NCBI RefSeq assembly: GCF_010730955.1
Contig: NZ_AP022577.1
Coordinates: 310,001 to 374,000, forward strand
Source: Mycolicibacterium aubagnense
GTDB lineage: Bacteria > Actinomycetota > Actinomycetes > Mycobacteriales > Mycobacteriaceae
Direction of reading: 5' to 3'
DNA length: 64,000 nucleotides
A program made the position numbers and the translations under genes. Below the pieces are notes generated by a model. It saw only the letters and a program-made list of their open reading frames with translations. It made no database searches and had not been told where the DNA came from. How positions within the stretch are numbered: the stretch's first letter is position 1; every line of letters starts with the position of its first letter. Shown here one piece after another: positions 1 to 9,548 of this stretch.

Positions 1-84
1 GCTGCCGGTGCTTTGGCCTATGAGCTTCTTCAGGGTGCCCTTGGCCGCCTCGGCTTTGTTGGCGATTGTCTTACCGATGCTCAT
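1..84 (-). CDS. CsbD-like small stress protein, 3' part outside the window
   Basis: Reading down from an ATG at 84, the frame gives MSIGKTIANKAEAAKGTLKK and runs off the left edge after 28 codons. The Lys/Ala/Gly-rich start with repeated KAEAAKG-type motifs is typical of the N-terminus of CsbD-family proteins, small hydrophilic general-stress proteins. An AAGGAAGG ribosome binding site precedes the start. It lies 64 bases downstream of a small membrane-protein gene on the same strand and may be co-transcribed with it. Only the N-terminus is visible, so the family call is tentative. Confidence 0.55.
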   Translation of the reverse strand, partial: MSIGKTIANKAEAAKGTLKKLIGQSTGS

Positions 85-148
85 TCGCTGTCGCCTTCCT
101 TCTTTGGTCCGCCGCGACTGCGGCTGTGCTTGCGATCCGGGCCGGGCA

Positions 149-598
149 CTAACGCGGCCTGCCGGGATGCGCGGTGTCCGCCGGTCGTCGACCGTGCCAG
201 CGTCCGAACAAGGTAGACGTGCCGCCTTCCACGGTCGATTTCTTGTGGTCCACCACTGCGCTGGTGGTCGTGTCGGCCTGCTGGTGTTCGATCCGTTGGT
301 CGCGCTCCTCGTTGAGGAACGCCGTCTCACGTTGCGAATCCTTGAGCTGGTCCCGGGCGTCTCGCCCGCGTCCTGCGGTGCGTCGTGCGCCTGCCAGCAA
401 AATCGCAAGACCCAACATCGCCACTGCGCCGTCCACGATCCCGAACAGGAAGACGGTGCCGGTCGACCCGGTGACGTGATAGCCCAGGAGGGAGAAATTC
501 TCGGCCAGCGGATGGGTGGCAGTCGTATTGGTGAGGATGCCGGCGAACCCTGCGATCGCCGCCATGAGCAGAACAATCAGACCGATGATGACGATCAT
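149..598 (-). CDS. Small two-helix membrane protein with charged C-terminal tail, function unknown
   Basis: 149 residues. The first 25 residues form a hydrophobic segment (MIVIIGLIVLLMAAIAG...), and a second helix lies around residues 43-66. A strongly charged tail rich in Arg, Asp, Glu and Gln follows (for example DQLKDSQRE and NEERDQRIEH), which could be helical or coiled and is probably cytosolic. I chose the ATG at 598 because AGAGGTG lies just upstream and the hydrophobic segment then begins at residue 1; a frame twelve codons longer adds only polar residues. It precedes the CsbD-like gene on the same strand, which suggests a role in envelope stress, but I do not recognise the family. 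Confidence 0.6.
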   Translation of the reverse strand: MIVIIGLIVLLMAAIAGFAGILTNTTATHPLAENFSLLGYHVTGSTGTVFLFGIVDGAVAMLGLAILLAGARRTAGRGRDARDQLKDSQRETAFLNEERDQRIEHQQADTTTSAVVDHKKSTVEGGTSTLFGRWHGRRPADTAHPGRPR

Positions 599-627
599 GG
601 TGCACCTCTGAAACTTTCTAGAAGCCC

Positions 628-656
628 AGTACACGCCCTATTTCGACCCTTGTCAA
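628..656 (-). promoter_or_regulatory. Putative sigma-A-type promoter of the small membrane-protein gene
   Basis: On the minus strand TTGACA (651-656) and TGTACT (628-633) are separated by 17 bases, and the likely transcript start is about 20 bases before the ATG at 598. The -35 is a perfect consensus; the -10 is weak. Confidence 0.4.
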
Positions 657-817
657 CAGCGTCGAATTACATCGTCTGTCTACATTGTTGACAGCCAGTT
701 GGGCCGCGATCGTGGATGGTGCGATGGCAGACTCGAGGGGGCTTGCAGAGTCCGTGGCCGGGGGGCCAATGCGGGCGCTGAGGATGCTGAACGCCCTGGC
801 CTAAACGCCGGTCGCTC

Positions 818-854
818 GTCGATGATCGTGAGGATCGCGCCGGCGATCATCGAC
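818..854. terminator. Inverted repeat downstream of the HNH gene, probable terminator
   Basis: Two perfect 11-base arms, GTCGATGATCG (818-828) and CGATCATCGAC (844-854), flank a 15-base loop. The repeat is about 100 bases past the stop of the DUF222/HNH gene and has no T-run, as is common in mycobacteria. It is the only structure I see in the roughly 310-base gap at 640-953, which otherwise holds no convincing gene. Confidence 0.45.
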
Positions 855-953
855 ACAGCGGCAAGCGGGACTCGGCGAAGGGCGCCGCATTTACTCGCCG
901 CGCAGCTCATCAGCTGATCGCGGTGGCGATTGTGGGGCACGGCGTGCCTCCAG

Positions 954-2357
954 TCAGCTTGTGGGACTGCCACTTTCGTCGTCGTCATCGCCCCCGCTCT
1001 CGGGTGGGTAGAGCGTCGGGTGGTGGTATTGATTCGTTCGGGGTTGGCCGATGTCGAGCAGTGGTGGTGGGGTCCAGTGGGTTCGGCCGTTTTTCATGGT
1101 GGTGGTCCAGCCGCCGGTGTAGGCCAGACAGTTGTCGCAGCCGCACGCCAGGCCCAGGTTGGTGATGTTGGTGTGGCCGCCGTCACACCAGTCGGTGTCG
1201 ACGTGGTGAGCTTGGGAGCGGGAGGCGGGGGCGGTGCAGCCCGGTTTGGTGCAGCCGCGGTCGCGGGCGAACAGGGCGAAGCGTTGGGCGACGGTGGCGG
1301 TGCGCCGCGCTCGGCCCAGGTGCAGCGGTTGTGCGTTGTGCTGGTCGAAGACGACGAGGTAGTGGTCGGCCCCTGCGGTGGCGGCCATCTGGACCAGATC
1401 ACCGACCGGGATTTTCGACCCCGTGTGGGTGAGCGCGACCCCGGCGCGCTTCTCCAGCTCGGTGACGGTGGTGGTGGCCACCACGGTGACAGGCAGACCG
1501 TTGTGCTCACCGAGCATGCCCGAGGACAGCAGCATCCGGCACATCGCGGCGAACGCGTCGTGGCGACGCTGGGCGGGGCTGCGGGTGTCGGAGTTGATCT
1601 GCTCGGCTGACGGGGTACCCGACACGCAGGGCTGCGCATCGGCGGGATTACACATGCCCGGGGCCGCGTATTTGTCCACCAATGCGTCGAAGTACGCGCG
1701 CGCTTCGGGGGTCAGGACGCCCTGCAGATCCGACATCGAGTCCGGTCGTTGCCTGCCCACGGTGAGGCCGCGCTGGCGGGCCCGTTCGGCATCATCAGGC
1801 AACGGCCCATCCTGATCGAGTAGATACAACAGCGCCTCGGCGGCGGCACGCAACTCTTCGGGGGTCTGGTGCCGCGCCCCGGCGACCAGGGACTGCTCGA
1901 ACTGCCGGCGGGTCGCCAGGTCCACCCAGGTAGGCAGTTTTGTCATGGCGTGGCCGAGCACTTTGACATGTTCGGGATTGATCGCCCCGGCTGCTTGCGC
2001 GGCGGCCGCGGCCTCCCACTGCGGCGGCAACGGTTCGCCGGTCAACCCCGTGCGGGGTCCGAGATGTTCGGCATCGCGGACCCGGCGGTTAGCTTCGGTG
2101 GTGTTGATGTGCAGCCGGATGCGCAGCACCTCGGCCCAGTTTTTCGCCCCAATCTCGCGGGCGGTGGCCTGGGCTTGTGCGGCAACCAGGATGTGATGAT
2201 CGGCCGTCTCGGCCGCACACCTCAGCTGTTCGCGCAGGGACTGCAGTTCCAGCAGGTCGGCGATGTCCAGGCCGGTGTAGTCGAGACCATTGACCGCGGC
2301 GACCGCGTCCTCCAGTGCCGCGTAGGCGGTGAGGATGGTGGCGCGGTCGGTGGCCAT
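954..2357 (-). CDS. DUF222 / HNH endonuclease-domain protein (13E12 repeat family)
   Basis: 467 residues. The first ~330 residues have the DUF222 character of the mycobacterial 13E12 family: a helical, Ala/Leu/Arg-rich N-terminus with RVRDAEHLGPR and SPAQRRHDAFAAMCRMLL motifs. The C-terminal part is an HNH nuclease fold (CTKPGC, then QAHHVDTDWCDGG, then NITNLGLACG), with the His pair and Cys pairs expected for metal binding. Family members are often multicopy and are sometimes linked to mobile elements; their physiological role is unclear. The ATG at 2357 lies two bases from a perfect LexA box and six bases from a -10-like TAGTGT, so the mRNA is probably leaderless and SOS-controlled. The frame is intact. 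Confidence 0.88.
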   Translation of the reverse strand: MATDRATILTAYAALEDAVAAVNGLDYTGLDIADLLELQSLREQLRCAAETADHHILVAAQAQATAREIGAKNWAEVLRIRLHINTTEANRRVRDAEHLGPRTGLTGEPLPPQWEAAAAAQAAGAINPEHVKVLGHAMTKLPTWVDLATRRQFEQSLVAGARHQTPEELRAAAEALLYLLDQDGPLPDDAERARQRGLTVGRQRPDSMSDLQGVLTPEARAYFDALVDKYAAPGMCNPADAQPCVSGTPSAEQINSDTRSPAQRRHDAFAAMCRMLLSSGMLGEHNGLPVTVVATTTVTELEKRAGVALTHTGSKIPVGDLVQMAATAGADHYLVVFDQHNAQPLHLGRARRTATVAQRFALFARDRGCTKPGCTAPASRSQAHHVDTDWCDGGHTNITNLGLACGCDNCLAYTGGWTTTMKNGRTHWTPPPLLDIGQPRTNQYHHPTLYPPESGGDDDDESGSPTS

Positions 2358-2359
2358 AT

Positions 2360-2375
2360 TCGAACACTAGTTCGA
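2360..2375 (-). promoter_or_regulatory. LexA (SOS) box overlapping the -10 of the HNH gene
   Basis: TCGAACACTAGTTCGA is an exact match to the mycobacterial SOS box (TCGAAC, four bases, GTTCGA). On the minus strand its centre provides TAGTGT (2364-2369), placed six bases before the ATG as expected for a -10 of a leaderless transcript. LexA bound here would directly block RNA polymerase. Confidence 0.85.
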
Positions 2376-2505
2376 CCGACTGACAACTCGCTGTGACGAA
2401 TGAGCCGCTAGTCGCCCACTGTGACCAGCGAAAACAAAGTGGCCAAAGTTTTTTCGGCCGCGCGTCAGCGGAGTGGGACTCGGGGCACACTTTGGAGAGG
2501 CCGGC

Positions 2506-2874
2506 TTACGGAACCAAGCCGCGAACCGACTTCAGCACGCCCCGTACCGCGCTCTCGGTGACCGTGATGGGTGAGAGGACGGTCTCGGCGACGCCGACGA
2601 TGGCTTCGACGCGCGTCACGATCGCTTCCATCCGGCCGACCACGCCGAAAATGCGGGGCGCGAGTTCATCGATCTGGGTGATGGTCTCATTGAATCTCGA
2701 CATCGTCGTATCGAGGTCGCCCGTCAGCGTGCTGAGGGTGGCCAGTGTGCCTTCCATGTCGACCAACAGTGCGTCGACCTGGGAGACGGTGACGTCGGCG
2801 TTGAGTGCCGCCTGCGTCAGCGTCCGGATGCGGCCGCCGACCGGACGGGTCCGCCCATCGCCTTTGTCGACCAT
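2506..2874 (-). CDS. Conserved mycobacterial protein of the Rv1444c type
   Basis: 122 residues from the ATG at 2874, which follows the pgl stop codon after two bases; this spacing implies translational coupling. The central region is a long amphipathic helical stretch with regular hydrophobic spacing (VTVSQVDALLVDMEGTLATL and the following TLTGDLDTTMSRFNETI), suggesting a coiled coil. There is no signal peptide, membrane segment or catalytic motif. It occupies the position of Rv1444c after the pentose-phosphate genes and has similar length. The function is unknown; position suggests a partner of the pathway enzymes or of an envelope structure, but that is inference only. Confidence 0.7.
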   Translation of the reverse strand: MVDKGDGRTRPVGGRIRTLTQAALNADVTVSQVDALLVDMEGTLATLSTLTGDLDTTMSRFNETITQIDELAPRIFGVVGRMEAIVTRVEAIVGVAETVLSPITVTESAVRGVLKSVRGLVP

Positions 2875-2876
2875 GG

Positions 2877-3611
2877 CTACAGTTTTGCCGCCGCAGCTGC
2901 GTCGAGCAACCACACGGTCGCCTCGGACCCGATCGCACCCGCCGCCGGAAAATCAACGGCTGCCGCGCCACCGACAGCCGCTGCCACGGCATCGGCCTTC
3001 TCGGCACCGGCCACGACGAGCCACACCTGGCGGGAGCGGCGGACCGCGGGGAGCGTCAGCGTGATCCGCCGCGGCGGCGGTTTGGGGGAGTCGGTGACGG
3101 CGACGACGTACCGCGCGGTCTCCCGCACCGCGTCGGTGTGCGGGAACAATGAGTTGACGTGACCTTCGCCGCCCATGCCCAGCAGGTGCACGTCGAATTC
3201 CGGTGTCGGCGAACCATTCCCGGCGACCAGGGCCAGCTCGCGCGCGTAGGCGGCCGCTGCGGCATCGATATCGTCGCCGAACTCACCGTCGCTCGCGGCC
3301 ATCGCGTGTACGTTCTCCGCCGGAATGGCAACGGAATTCAGCAGTGCCTCCCGCGCCTGCTTGATGTTCCGATCGGCATCGTCTGCCGGCACGAACCGAT
3401 CGTCACCCCAGAACAGGTGCACCTTGGTCCAGTCGATGGGGTGGCCGCCGACATGTTTGAGCAGCTTGATGCCGGTGCCGCCACCGGTCAGCACGATGTA
3501 GGCCACGCCGCGGGCTTCGATCGCGTCGTTGATCGCCGCCACGAGGCGGTCGCCCGCGGCAGTCACCAAAGTATCGGCGTCGGAATACTTCTCGATGATC
3601 TGCTCAGACAT
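2877..3611 (-). CDS. pgl: 6-phosphogluconolactonase
   Basis: Hydrolyses 6-phosphogluconolactone to 6-phosphogluconate, the second step of the oxidative pentose phosphate pathway. 244 residues, normal for the family. Visible motifs are [11 protein letters not shown] (substrate loop), [18 protein letters not shown] and [14 protein letters not shown], all hallmarks of the glucosamine-6-phosphate isomerase/6PGL fold. The ATG at 3611 (MSEQIIEKY) overlaps the end of opcA by eight bases; the longer frame upstream reads through opcA and is not protein-like. It is the fifth gene of the tkt-tal-zwf-opcA-pgl operon and is equivalent to M. tuberculosis devB (Rv1445c). Confidence 0.94.
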   Translation of the reverse strand: MSEQIIEKYSDADTLVTAAGDRLVAAINDAIEARGVAYIVLTGGGTGIKLLKHVGGHPIDWTKVHLFWGDDRFVPADDADRNIKQAREALLNSVAIPAENVHAMAASDGEFGDDIDAAAAAYARELALVAGNGSPTPEFDVHLLGMGGEGHVNSLFPHTDAVRETARYVVAVTDSPKPPPRRITLTLPAVRRSRQVWLVVAGAEKADAVAAAVGGAAAVDFPAAGAIGSEATVWLLDAAAAAKL

Positions 3612-4515
3612 AAACGACCTTGTCCAGGCCCACCAGGGCGCGATGATAGATCTCGTCGGCATCGAGCCGCCGCATCTCTTCGGCGAGGCAATCGCGAGCT
3701 TCCCTGCGGGCCAAGGGAATCCGGGCATCGGGCCGGCCGGTGCGGGTGAGGGAAGCGGTGACACCGGTTTGCGGACGGCTCAGCGTGATGGTCTCGGTCG
3801 GCCGGACCAGTTCCACCTTGAGGTCGCCGACCGCGCGCTGGACGGGCCCGTCGATGCAACTGGCCAGCCAGCCGGCCAGAATGTCCAGTGCGGGTTCGTC
3901 TTTCAGGCCCGACACCAGTGCCGACGTGATCGGCTCGTAGGGCGCCTGATCGACCGCCGACGCCAGCAGCGCACGCCAGTACGTGACCCGGCTCCAGGCC
4001 AGGTCGGTGTCGCCCGAGGTGTAGCCGGCCAGCCGGCTCTTGATGCACGTCTGGGGGTCTTCCCCGTTGGTGGCATCGGTGATCCGGCGGATCGCGAGCT
4101 TGCCCAGCGGATCGGCTGCCGGGACGGCCGGCGCAATGTCCGGCCACCAGGTCACCACTGGGGTGTCGGGCAGTAGGAACGGCATGACGACGCTACTCGC
4201 GTGGCCCGCCAGCGGGCCGGAAAGCCGAAGCACCACAACCTCATTGGCGCCGGCGTCGCGACCCACCCGCAGCTGCGCGTCCAGTCTGGCCTCGGTGGCC
4301 AGCCGGTCGCCGGGAATGACGACGATAACCCGGCAGGGGTGCTCGCGGCTGGCTGTGTTGGCCGCCTCGATCGATTCTTCCAACATCGCCTCGGTGTCCG
4401 GGGCGACCACGAGTGTGAGTACGCGGCCGAGGGTGATGGCGCCGCCCTCTTCGCGCAGCGCGACGATCTTCTTGTTGATGGCACCGGTGTTGGTGTCGGG
4501 CAGATCGAGAATCAC
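3604..4515 (-). CDS. opcA: Glucose-6-phosphate dehydrogenase assembly protein OpcA
   Basis: OpcA promotes assembly and redox-dependent activation of glucose-6-phosphate dehydrogenase in cyanobacteria and is linked to zwf throughout actinobacteria. I take the GTG at 4515 as the start: it overlaps the zwf stop in a GTGA quadruplet, and it gives (V)ILDLPDTNT and 303 residues, the length I recall for the M. tuberculosis protein. An ATG at 4527 would add four residues. Characteristic stretches include [29 protein letters not shown] and [10 protein letters not shown]. No catalytic site is expected. It sits between zwf and pgl, as usual. Confidence 0.93.
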   Translation of the reverse strand: MILDLPDTNTGAINKKIVALREEGGAITLGRVLTLVVAPDTEAMLEESIEAANTASREHPCRVIVVIPGDRLATEARLDAQLRVGRDAGANEVVVLRLSGPLAGHASSVVMPFLLPDTPVVTWWPDIAPAVPAADPLGKLAIRRITDATNGEDPQTCIKSRLAGYTSGDTDLAWSRVTYWRALLASAVDQAPYEPITSALVSGLKDEPALDILAGWLASCIDGPVQRAVGDLKVELVRPTETITLSRPQTGVTASLTRTGRPDARIPLARREARDCLAEEMRRLDADEIYHRALVGLDKVVYV

Positions 4516-6071
4516 GGCCGCCTCCATTCGCGGCCAGACCGCCGCAGCATCTCGAATGCCGACTCCGGCCCCCACGTACCCGACTCGTAGGCCTCGGGCC
4601 GTCCGCCGGCCTCATCCTGCGCGGCCCAGTGCTCCAGCGCGGGATCCAGGATTTTCCAGGACAATTCGACTTCGGCGTTCACCGGGAACAGCGACGGCTC
4701 GCCGAGCAGCACGTCGAGGATCAAGCGCTCGTATGCCTCAGGGGAATCCTCGGCGAACGCCGAACCGTAGGAGAAGTCCATGCTGACGTCGCGGACCTCC
4801 ATGAGGTGACCCGGCACCTTCGAGCCGAACCGCAGGGTGATGCCTTCGTCCGGCTGCACCCGAATGACCAATGCGTTCTGACCGAGCTCGTCGGTCATGG
4901 TGGCATCGAACGGCAGGTGCGGCGCCCGCTTGAACACCAACGCGATCTCGGTGACCCTGCGGCCCAGCCGCTTTCCGGTGCGCAGGTAGAACGGCACGCC
5001 GGCCCAGCGGCGGGTGTCCACCTCGACGGTGATCGCCGCGTAGGTCTCGGTGGTGGAGGTTTTGGAAAAGCCTTCCTCATCCAGCAATCCGACGACCTTC
5101 TCGCCGCCCTGCCAACCCGCCGCGTACTGGCCGCGCGAGGTCGTCTCGTCCAGCGGCTCGGCCAGTCGGGTCGCCGAGAGCACCTTGATCTTCTCGGCCT
5201 GCAGCTCGGCAGGGGAGAAGCTCACCGGTTCCTCCAGCGCCGTCAGCGCCAGCAGCTGCAAGAGATGGTTCTGGATGACGTCCCGGGCCGCCCCGACACC
5301 GTCGTAGTAGCCGCCGCGGCCGCCGAGCCCGATGTCCTCGGCCATGGTGATCTGCACGCTGTCGACGTAGTGGGAGTTCCACACGGGCTCGAACAGTTCG
5401 TTGGCGAACCGCAGCGCCAGGATGTTCTGGACGGTTTCCTTGCCCAGGTAGTGGTCGATGCGGAACACCGACGATTCCGGGAACACGCTGTTGACGACGC
5501 CGTTGAGAGCTTCCGCGCTGGCCAGGTCGTGGCCGAACGGCTTCTCGATCACCACGCGGCTCCAGCAGCCGTCGGGTTTGTTGGCCAGTCCCGACTTGGA
5601 CAGCTGCTCGCACACCTGCGGGAACGCGTTCGGCGGAATCGACAGGTAGAAGGCGTGATTGCCCCCGGTGCCGCGTTCCTCGTCGAGCTTGCGCAAGGTA
5701 TCGCGGAGTCGCTCGAACGCGGAGTCATCGTCGAAGGTGCCCTGCACGAACCGGAAGCCCTCGGCCAACCGGTCCCAGACCTCCTGGCGGAACGGGGTGC
5801 GGGCATGCTGCTTGACCGCGTCGTGCACGACGTTGCCGAAGTCCTCGTCGGCCCAGTCCCGGCGGGCGAAGCCGATCAAGGCGAAGCTCGGCGGCAGCAG
5901 ACCACGATTCGCGAGGTCGTAGATCGCCGGCATCAGCTTCTTGCGGGCCAGATCGCCCGTGACGCCGAAGATCACCACCGCGCACGGGCCGGCGATGCGG
6001 GGCATGCGCTTGTCGCGCTTGTCCCGCAGGGGGTTGACCCAATCCGCCGGCCGCCCGCTGCAGTCGCTCAT
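4512..6071 (-). CDS. zwf: Glucose-6-phosphate 1-dehydrogenase
   Basis: Oxidises glucose 6-phosphate to 6-phosphogluconolactone with NADP (or coenzyme F420-independent NAD), supplying NADPH. 519 residues. The nucleotide-binding motif [18 protein letters not shown] is near residue 35, and the signature [13 protein letters not shown] carries the substrate-binding Lys and the catalytic His region. The ATG at 6071 overlaps the tal stop as ATGA, which fixes the start; the same frame stays open far upstream across tal but that part is antisense-like and not real. It corresponds to zwf2 (Rv1447c). Confidence 0.96.
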   Translation of the reverse strand: MSDCSGRPADWVNPLRDKRDKRMPRIAGPCAVVIFGVTGDLARKKLMPAIYDLANRGLLPPSFALIGFARRDWADEDFGNVVHDAVKQHARTPFRQEVWDRLAEGFRFVQGTFDDDSAFERLRDTLRKLDEERGTGGNHAFYLSIPPNAFPQVCEQLSKSGLANKPDGCWSRVVIEKPFGHDLASAEALNGVVNSVFPESSVFRIDHYLGKETVQNILALRFANELFEPVWNSHYVDSVQITMAEDIGLGGRGGYYDGVGAARDVIQNHLLQLLALTALEEPVSFSPAELQAEKIKVLSATRLAEPLDETTSRGQYAAGWQGGEKVVGLLDEEGFSKTSTTETYAAITVEVDTRRWAGVPFYLRTGKRLGRRVTEIALVFKRAPHLPFDATMTDELGQNALVIRVQPDEGITLRFGSKVPGHLMEVRDVSMDFSYGSAFAEDSPEAYERLILDVLLGEPSLFPVNAEVELSWKILDPALEHWAAQDEAGGRPEAYESGTWGPESAFEMLRRSGREWRRP

Positions 6072-7177
6072 TTCAGTGCGTCGAGTTGACCCTGTGTGGC
6101 CTCGAGCAGTTCGGCCCAGGATTTCTCGAACTTCTCCACGCCTTCGGCCTCGAGGAGATTGAACACGTCGGCCAAGTCGATGCCGACTGCCGACAGCTCC
6201 TCGAACACGGCCTGCGCCGCGGAAGCGGTGCCGGAGATGGTGTCTCCGGTGACCTGACCGTGGTCGGCGACCGCGTCCAGGGTCTTCTCGGGCATGGTGT
6301 TGACCGTGTTGGCGGCGACCAGTTCGGTGACGTACAGCGTGTCCGGGTAGTCCGGGTTCTTGACGCCGGTCGAAGCCCACAGCGGACGCTGCACGCGAGC
6401 GCCGGCGGCCTTGAGATTCTCGAACTGCGGGCCGCCGAAGACATGCTCGTACGCCGCGTACGCCAGCCGGGCGTTCGCGACGCCGGCCTTGCCGCGCAGG
6501 CCCAGCGCCGAGCCGCCGATCTTCTCCAGCCGCGCGTCGATCTCGGTATCCACGCGGGACACGAAGAACGAAGCGACAGAATGGATCCTGGACAGGTCGT
6601 GGCCGGCTTCGCGGGCCTTCTCGAGCCCGGTCAGGTAGGCGTCCATCACGGCGCGGTGCCGCTCCACCGAGAAGATCAGGGTGACGTTGACCGAGATGCC
6701 CTCGGCGATCACCGCGGTGATCGCCGGCAGGCCGGCCAGCGTTGCCGGAATCTTGATCAGCAGGTTCGGCCGGTCGACGATCTTCCACAGCTCGATGGCC
6801 TGCAGGATGGTCTTGTCGGTGTCGTGCGCCAGCCGCGGGTCGACCTCGATGGACACCCGGCCGTCGACGCCGCCGGAGGCTTCGTACACCTTGGCCAGCA
6901 GGTCGCAGGCGTTGCGGACGTCGTCGGTGGTGACGGTCCGGATGGTGGCGTCCACGTCGGCGCCGCGGGACGCCAGCTCGTGCACCTGCTCGTCGTAGGC
7001 CGTGCCCTTCGACAATGCGGCCTGGAAGATCGAGGGGTTGGTGGTGACGCCCACGACGCTGCGGGTATTGATCAGCTCGGTGAGGTTCCCCGATTGCAGC
7101 CGCTCACGCGACAGGTCATCGAGCCACACGGAGACACCGGCGGCGCTCAGCGCCGCGAGGTTCGGGTTCTGAGTCAT
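6068..7177 (-). CDS. tal: Transaldolase
   Basis: Transfers a dihydroxyacetone unit between sedoheptulose 7-phosphate and glyceraldehyde 3-phosphate. 369 residues, the long actinobacterial transaldolase type. The N-terminal [19 protein letters not shown] and [13 protein letters not shown] motifs are diagnostic, and the Schiff-base Lys is in [16 protein letters not shown]. An AGGAGAG ribosome binding site precedes the ATG at 7177. It lies 49 bases after tkt and overlaps zwf by four bases, so tkt to pgl is one transcription unit. Confidence 0.96.
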   Translation of the reverse strand: MTQNPNLAALSAAGVSVWLDDLSRERLQSGNLTELINTRSVVGVTTNPSIFQAALSKGTAYDEQVHELASRGADVDATIRTVTTDDVRNACDLLAKVYEASGGVDGRVSIEVDPRLAHDTDKTILQAIELWKIVDRPNLLIKIPATLAGLPAITAVIAEGISVNVTLIFSVERHRAVMDAYLTGLEKAREAGHDLSRIHSVASFFVSRVDTEIDARLEKIGGSALGLRGKAGVANARLAYAAYEHVFGGPQFENLKAAGARVQRPLWASTGVKNPDYPDTLYVTELVAANTVNTMPEKTLDAVADHGQVTGDTISGTASAAQAVFEELSAVGIDLADVFNLLEAEGVEKFEKSWAELLEATQGQLDALK

Positions 7178-7226
7178 CTGAATGCTCTCCTAGGTCGGCG
7201 GATCAGTTATCGGTGACGGCGAGCCG

Positions 7227-9320
7227 TCAGTTGTCCAACGAGCGTTCCGCCGCTGCGACCACCGCTTCCGCGGTGAAGCCGAACTCCCGGAACAGGGTCT
7301 TGTCGTCGGCCGATGCGCCGTAGTGCTCGATCGAGATGATCTCGCCGGTGTCACCGACCAGCTTGTGCCAAGGCTGGGCGATACCGGCCTCGACCGCAAC
7401 TCGTGCCGAGACGTCCGGCGGCAGCACTGCATCGCGGTACTCCTTGGGCTGCGCCTCGAACCACTCCAGACACGGCATCGACACCACGTAGGCGACGATG
7501 TCCTTGTCCGCCAACAACTTCTGTGCCTCGACGGCCAGCTGCACCTCGGAGCCGGTCGCGATGATGATCACGTCGGCGTCGTCGGCCGGGTTACCGCCAC
7601 CGAGCACGTAGCCGCCGCGGGCCGCGCCCGCGGCGTCGGTGCCCTCCAGGACGGGTACCCCTTGACGGGTCAGGATGAAACCGGTCGGGTTGTTGCCGTG
7701 GGTGCGCTGCAGGATGGTGCGCCAGGTGTAGGCGGTCTCGTTCGGGTCGGCGGGACGGACCACCGACAGGTTCGGGATCGCGCGCAGCGCGGCGAGGTGC
7801 TCGATGGGCTGGTGCGTCGGGCCGTCCTCACCCAGACCGATGGAGTCGTGGGTCCAGATGTAGATCGGGTCGATGTTCATCAGCGCGGCCAACCGCACCG
7901 CCGGCCGCATGTAGTCGGCGAACTGCAGGAAGGTACCCGCGAACGGGCGCGTCGGGCCGTGCAACACGATGCCGTTGAGGATCGAGCCCATGGCGTGCTC
8001 GCGGATGCCGAAGTGCAGCACGCGGCCGTACCAGTCGGCGGTGTAATCCTCGGTCGAGATCGACGGCGGACCGAACGACTTCACGCCGTTGATGGTGGTG
8101 TTGTTGCTGCCCGCGAGATCGGCTGAACCGCCCCACAATTCGGGCAGCTTGCCGGCGACGTCGTTGAGCACCTTGCCGAACGCGGCGCGGGTGGCGACGG
8201 CCTTGCCGCCGGGCTCCCAGTAGGTCAGGTCGGCGTCCCAGCCCTCGGGCAGTTCGCCGGCGTGCAGGCGGTCGAGCAGCTTCTTGCGCTCGGGCTCCTT
8301 GGCGGCCCAGGCATCGAAGGCAACCTGCCACTCGTCGTGCGCCTTCTTGCCGCGGGTGACGAGCTCGCGGGTGTGGGCGATGACCTCGGGCTTGACGTCG
8401 AAGCTCTTGTCCGGGTCGAAGCCGAGCACCTTCTTGGTGGCCGCGACCTCGTCGGCGCCGAGCGCCGAACCGTGGACCCCGCCGGTGTTCATCTTGGTGG
8501 GGGCCGGGTAGCCGATGATGGTGCGCACCGAGATGAACGACGGGCGGTCGGTCACCGCGCGCGCGGCCGCCAGAGCCACTTCGATGGCCACCACGTTCTC
8601 GCCGCCCTCGACCTCCTGGACGTGCCAGCCGTAAGCGCGGTAGCGGGCGCAGACGTCCTCGGAGAGCGCGATGTTGGTGTCGTGCTCGATCGAGATCTTG
8701 TTGTTGTCCCACAGCACGATCAGGTTGCCGAGCTGCTGTGTACCGGCCAGCGACGACGCCTCGCTGGTGACGCCCTCTTCCATGTCGCCGTCAGAGGCGA
8801 TGACGTAGATGAAGTGGTCGAACGGGCTCTCCCCGGGGGCGGCCTCGGGGTCGAACAGCCCGCGCTCGTAGCGCGCCGCCATCGCCATGCCGACAGAGGA
8901 GGCCAGGCCCTGGCCCAGCGGGCCGGTGGTGATCTCCACGCCCTTGGTGTGGCCGTACTCGGGGTGGCCCGGGGTCAGCGAGCCCCAGGTGCGCAGCGCC
9001 TCGATGTCGGCCAGCTCGAGGCCGAAGCCGCCCATGTACAGCTGCAGGTACAGCGTCAGGCTGGAGTGTCCACATGACAGCACGAAGCGGTCACGGCCGA
9101 TCCAGTGGGTGTCCGACGGGTCATGGCGCATCTGGCGCTGGAACAGGGTGTAGGCCAGCGGGGCCAGGCTCATGGCGGTTCCGGGATGGCCGTTGCCGAC
9201 CTTCTGAACCGCGTCCGCGGCCAGCACTCGCACAGTGTCGACGGCGGCCGAGTCGAGCTCGGTCCAGTCGTCAGGGTGGTGCGGGCGGGTGAGTTCGGAA
9301 ATCTCTTCGACTGTGGTCAC
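7227..9320 (-). CDS. tkt: Transketolase
   Basis: Thiamine-diphosphate enzyme of the non-oxidative pentose phosphate pathway. 697 residues from the GTG at 9320 ([19 protein letters not shown]), which has AGTAGGAG upstream and matches the M. tuberculosis N-terminus as I recall it; a 15-codon upstream extension is unlikely. Motifs: [19 protein letters not shown] (N-terminal substrate/TPP region), [18 protein letters not shown] and WDNNKISIE (TPP/Mg binding), and the pyrimidine domain [21 protein letters not shown] followed by [18 protein letters not shown]. It is the promoter-proximal gene of the pentose-phosphate operon, divergent from ctaB. Confidence 0.96.
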   Translation of the reverse strand: MTTVEEISELTRPHHPDDWTELDSAAVDTVRVLAADAVQKVGNGHPGTAMSLAPLAYTLFQRQMRHDPSDTHWIGRDRFVLSCGHSSLTLYLQLYMGGFGLELADIEALRTWGSLTPGHPEYGHTKGVEITTGPLGQGLASSVGMAMAARYERGLFDPEAAPGESPFDHFIYVIASDGDMEEGVTSEASSLAGTQQLGNLIVLWDNNKISIEHDTNIALSEDVCARYRAYGWHVQEVEGGENVVAIEVALAAARAVTDRPSFISVRTIIGYPAPTKMNTGGVHGSALGADEVAATKKVLGFDPDKSFDVKPEVIAHTRELVTRGKKAHDEWQVAFDAWAAKEPERKKLLDRLHAGELPEGWDADLTYWEPGGKAVATRAAFGKVLNDVAGKLPELWGGSADLAGSNNTTINGVKSFGPPSISTEDYTADWYGRVLHFGIREHAMGSILNGIVLHGPTRPFAGTFLQFADYMRPAVRLAALMNIDPIYIWTHDSIGLGEDGPTHQPIEHLAALRAIPNLSVVRPADPNETAYTWRTILQRTHGNNPTGFILTRQGVPVLEGTDAAGAARGGYVLGGGNPADDADVIIIATGSEVQLAVEAQKLLADKDIVAYVVSMPCLEWFEAQPKEYRDAVLPPDVSARVAVEAGIAQPWHKLVGDTGEIISIEHYGASADDKTLFREFGFTAEAVVAAAERSLDN

Positions 9321-9440
9321 GGGCGCACTCCTACTGAGGGACGTCTCGGGCTCGGCACATCGCAAGCGAGCTGCATGACTACCCTAGTGCGCGGCGCCGG
9401 TGCGGTGCAGACCGCTTCACCTTTGACCTGTCCGGGATTG

Positions 9441-9461
9441 GGTTTCTGTTCACCTGAAACC
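9441..9461. promoter_or_regulatory. Inverted repeat in the tkt-ctaB intergenic region
   Basis: GGTTTC (9441-9446) and GAAACC (9456-9461) form a six-base dyad with a nine-base spacer, in the divergent promoter region of tkt and ctaB. It could be an operator for either gene; no regulator is identifiable. Confidence 0.3.
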
Positions 9462-9483
9462 ACCCTGCGGTGTCGAGCACACA

Positions 9484-9515
9484 GGTAGCCGGTCTACCAT
9501 CGTCTGTAGTAGAGG
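9484..9515. promoter_or_regulatory. Candidate operator upstream of ctaB, shared in part with ctaA
   Basis: Two linked elements lie 34-65 bases before the ctaB start. One is a dyad GGTAG (9484-9488) / CTACC (9494-9498). The other is CTGTAGTAGAGG (9504-9515). The 12-base second element recurs exactly upstream of ctaA at 23610-23621. Confidence 0.45.
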
Positions 9516-9548
9516 CTGCGCGGCCGTGACATCCGAGGAGATATCTGC

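Noticed and set aside
724..804. A 26-codon frame (MADSRGLAESVAGGPMRALR...) ending 13 bases before an inverted repeat
   Set aside because: The start of an IclR/TetR-type protein or a leader peptide was considered, but the frame is very short, has no ribosome binding site and no downstream plus-strand gene to attenuate.
680..988. A 102-codon open frame in the gap next to the HNH gene
   Set aside because: It overlaps the end of the HNH gene, is rich in Arg/Ser/Pro and has no ribosome binding site.
4512..6788. A 758-residue fusion protein upstream of and including zwf
   Set aside because: The N-terminal extension lies within tal in another frame; the zwf start at the ATGA overlap gives the usual length.
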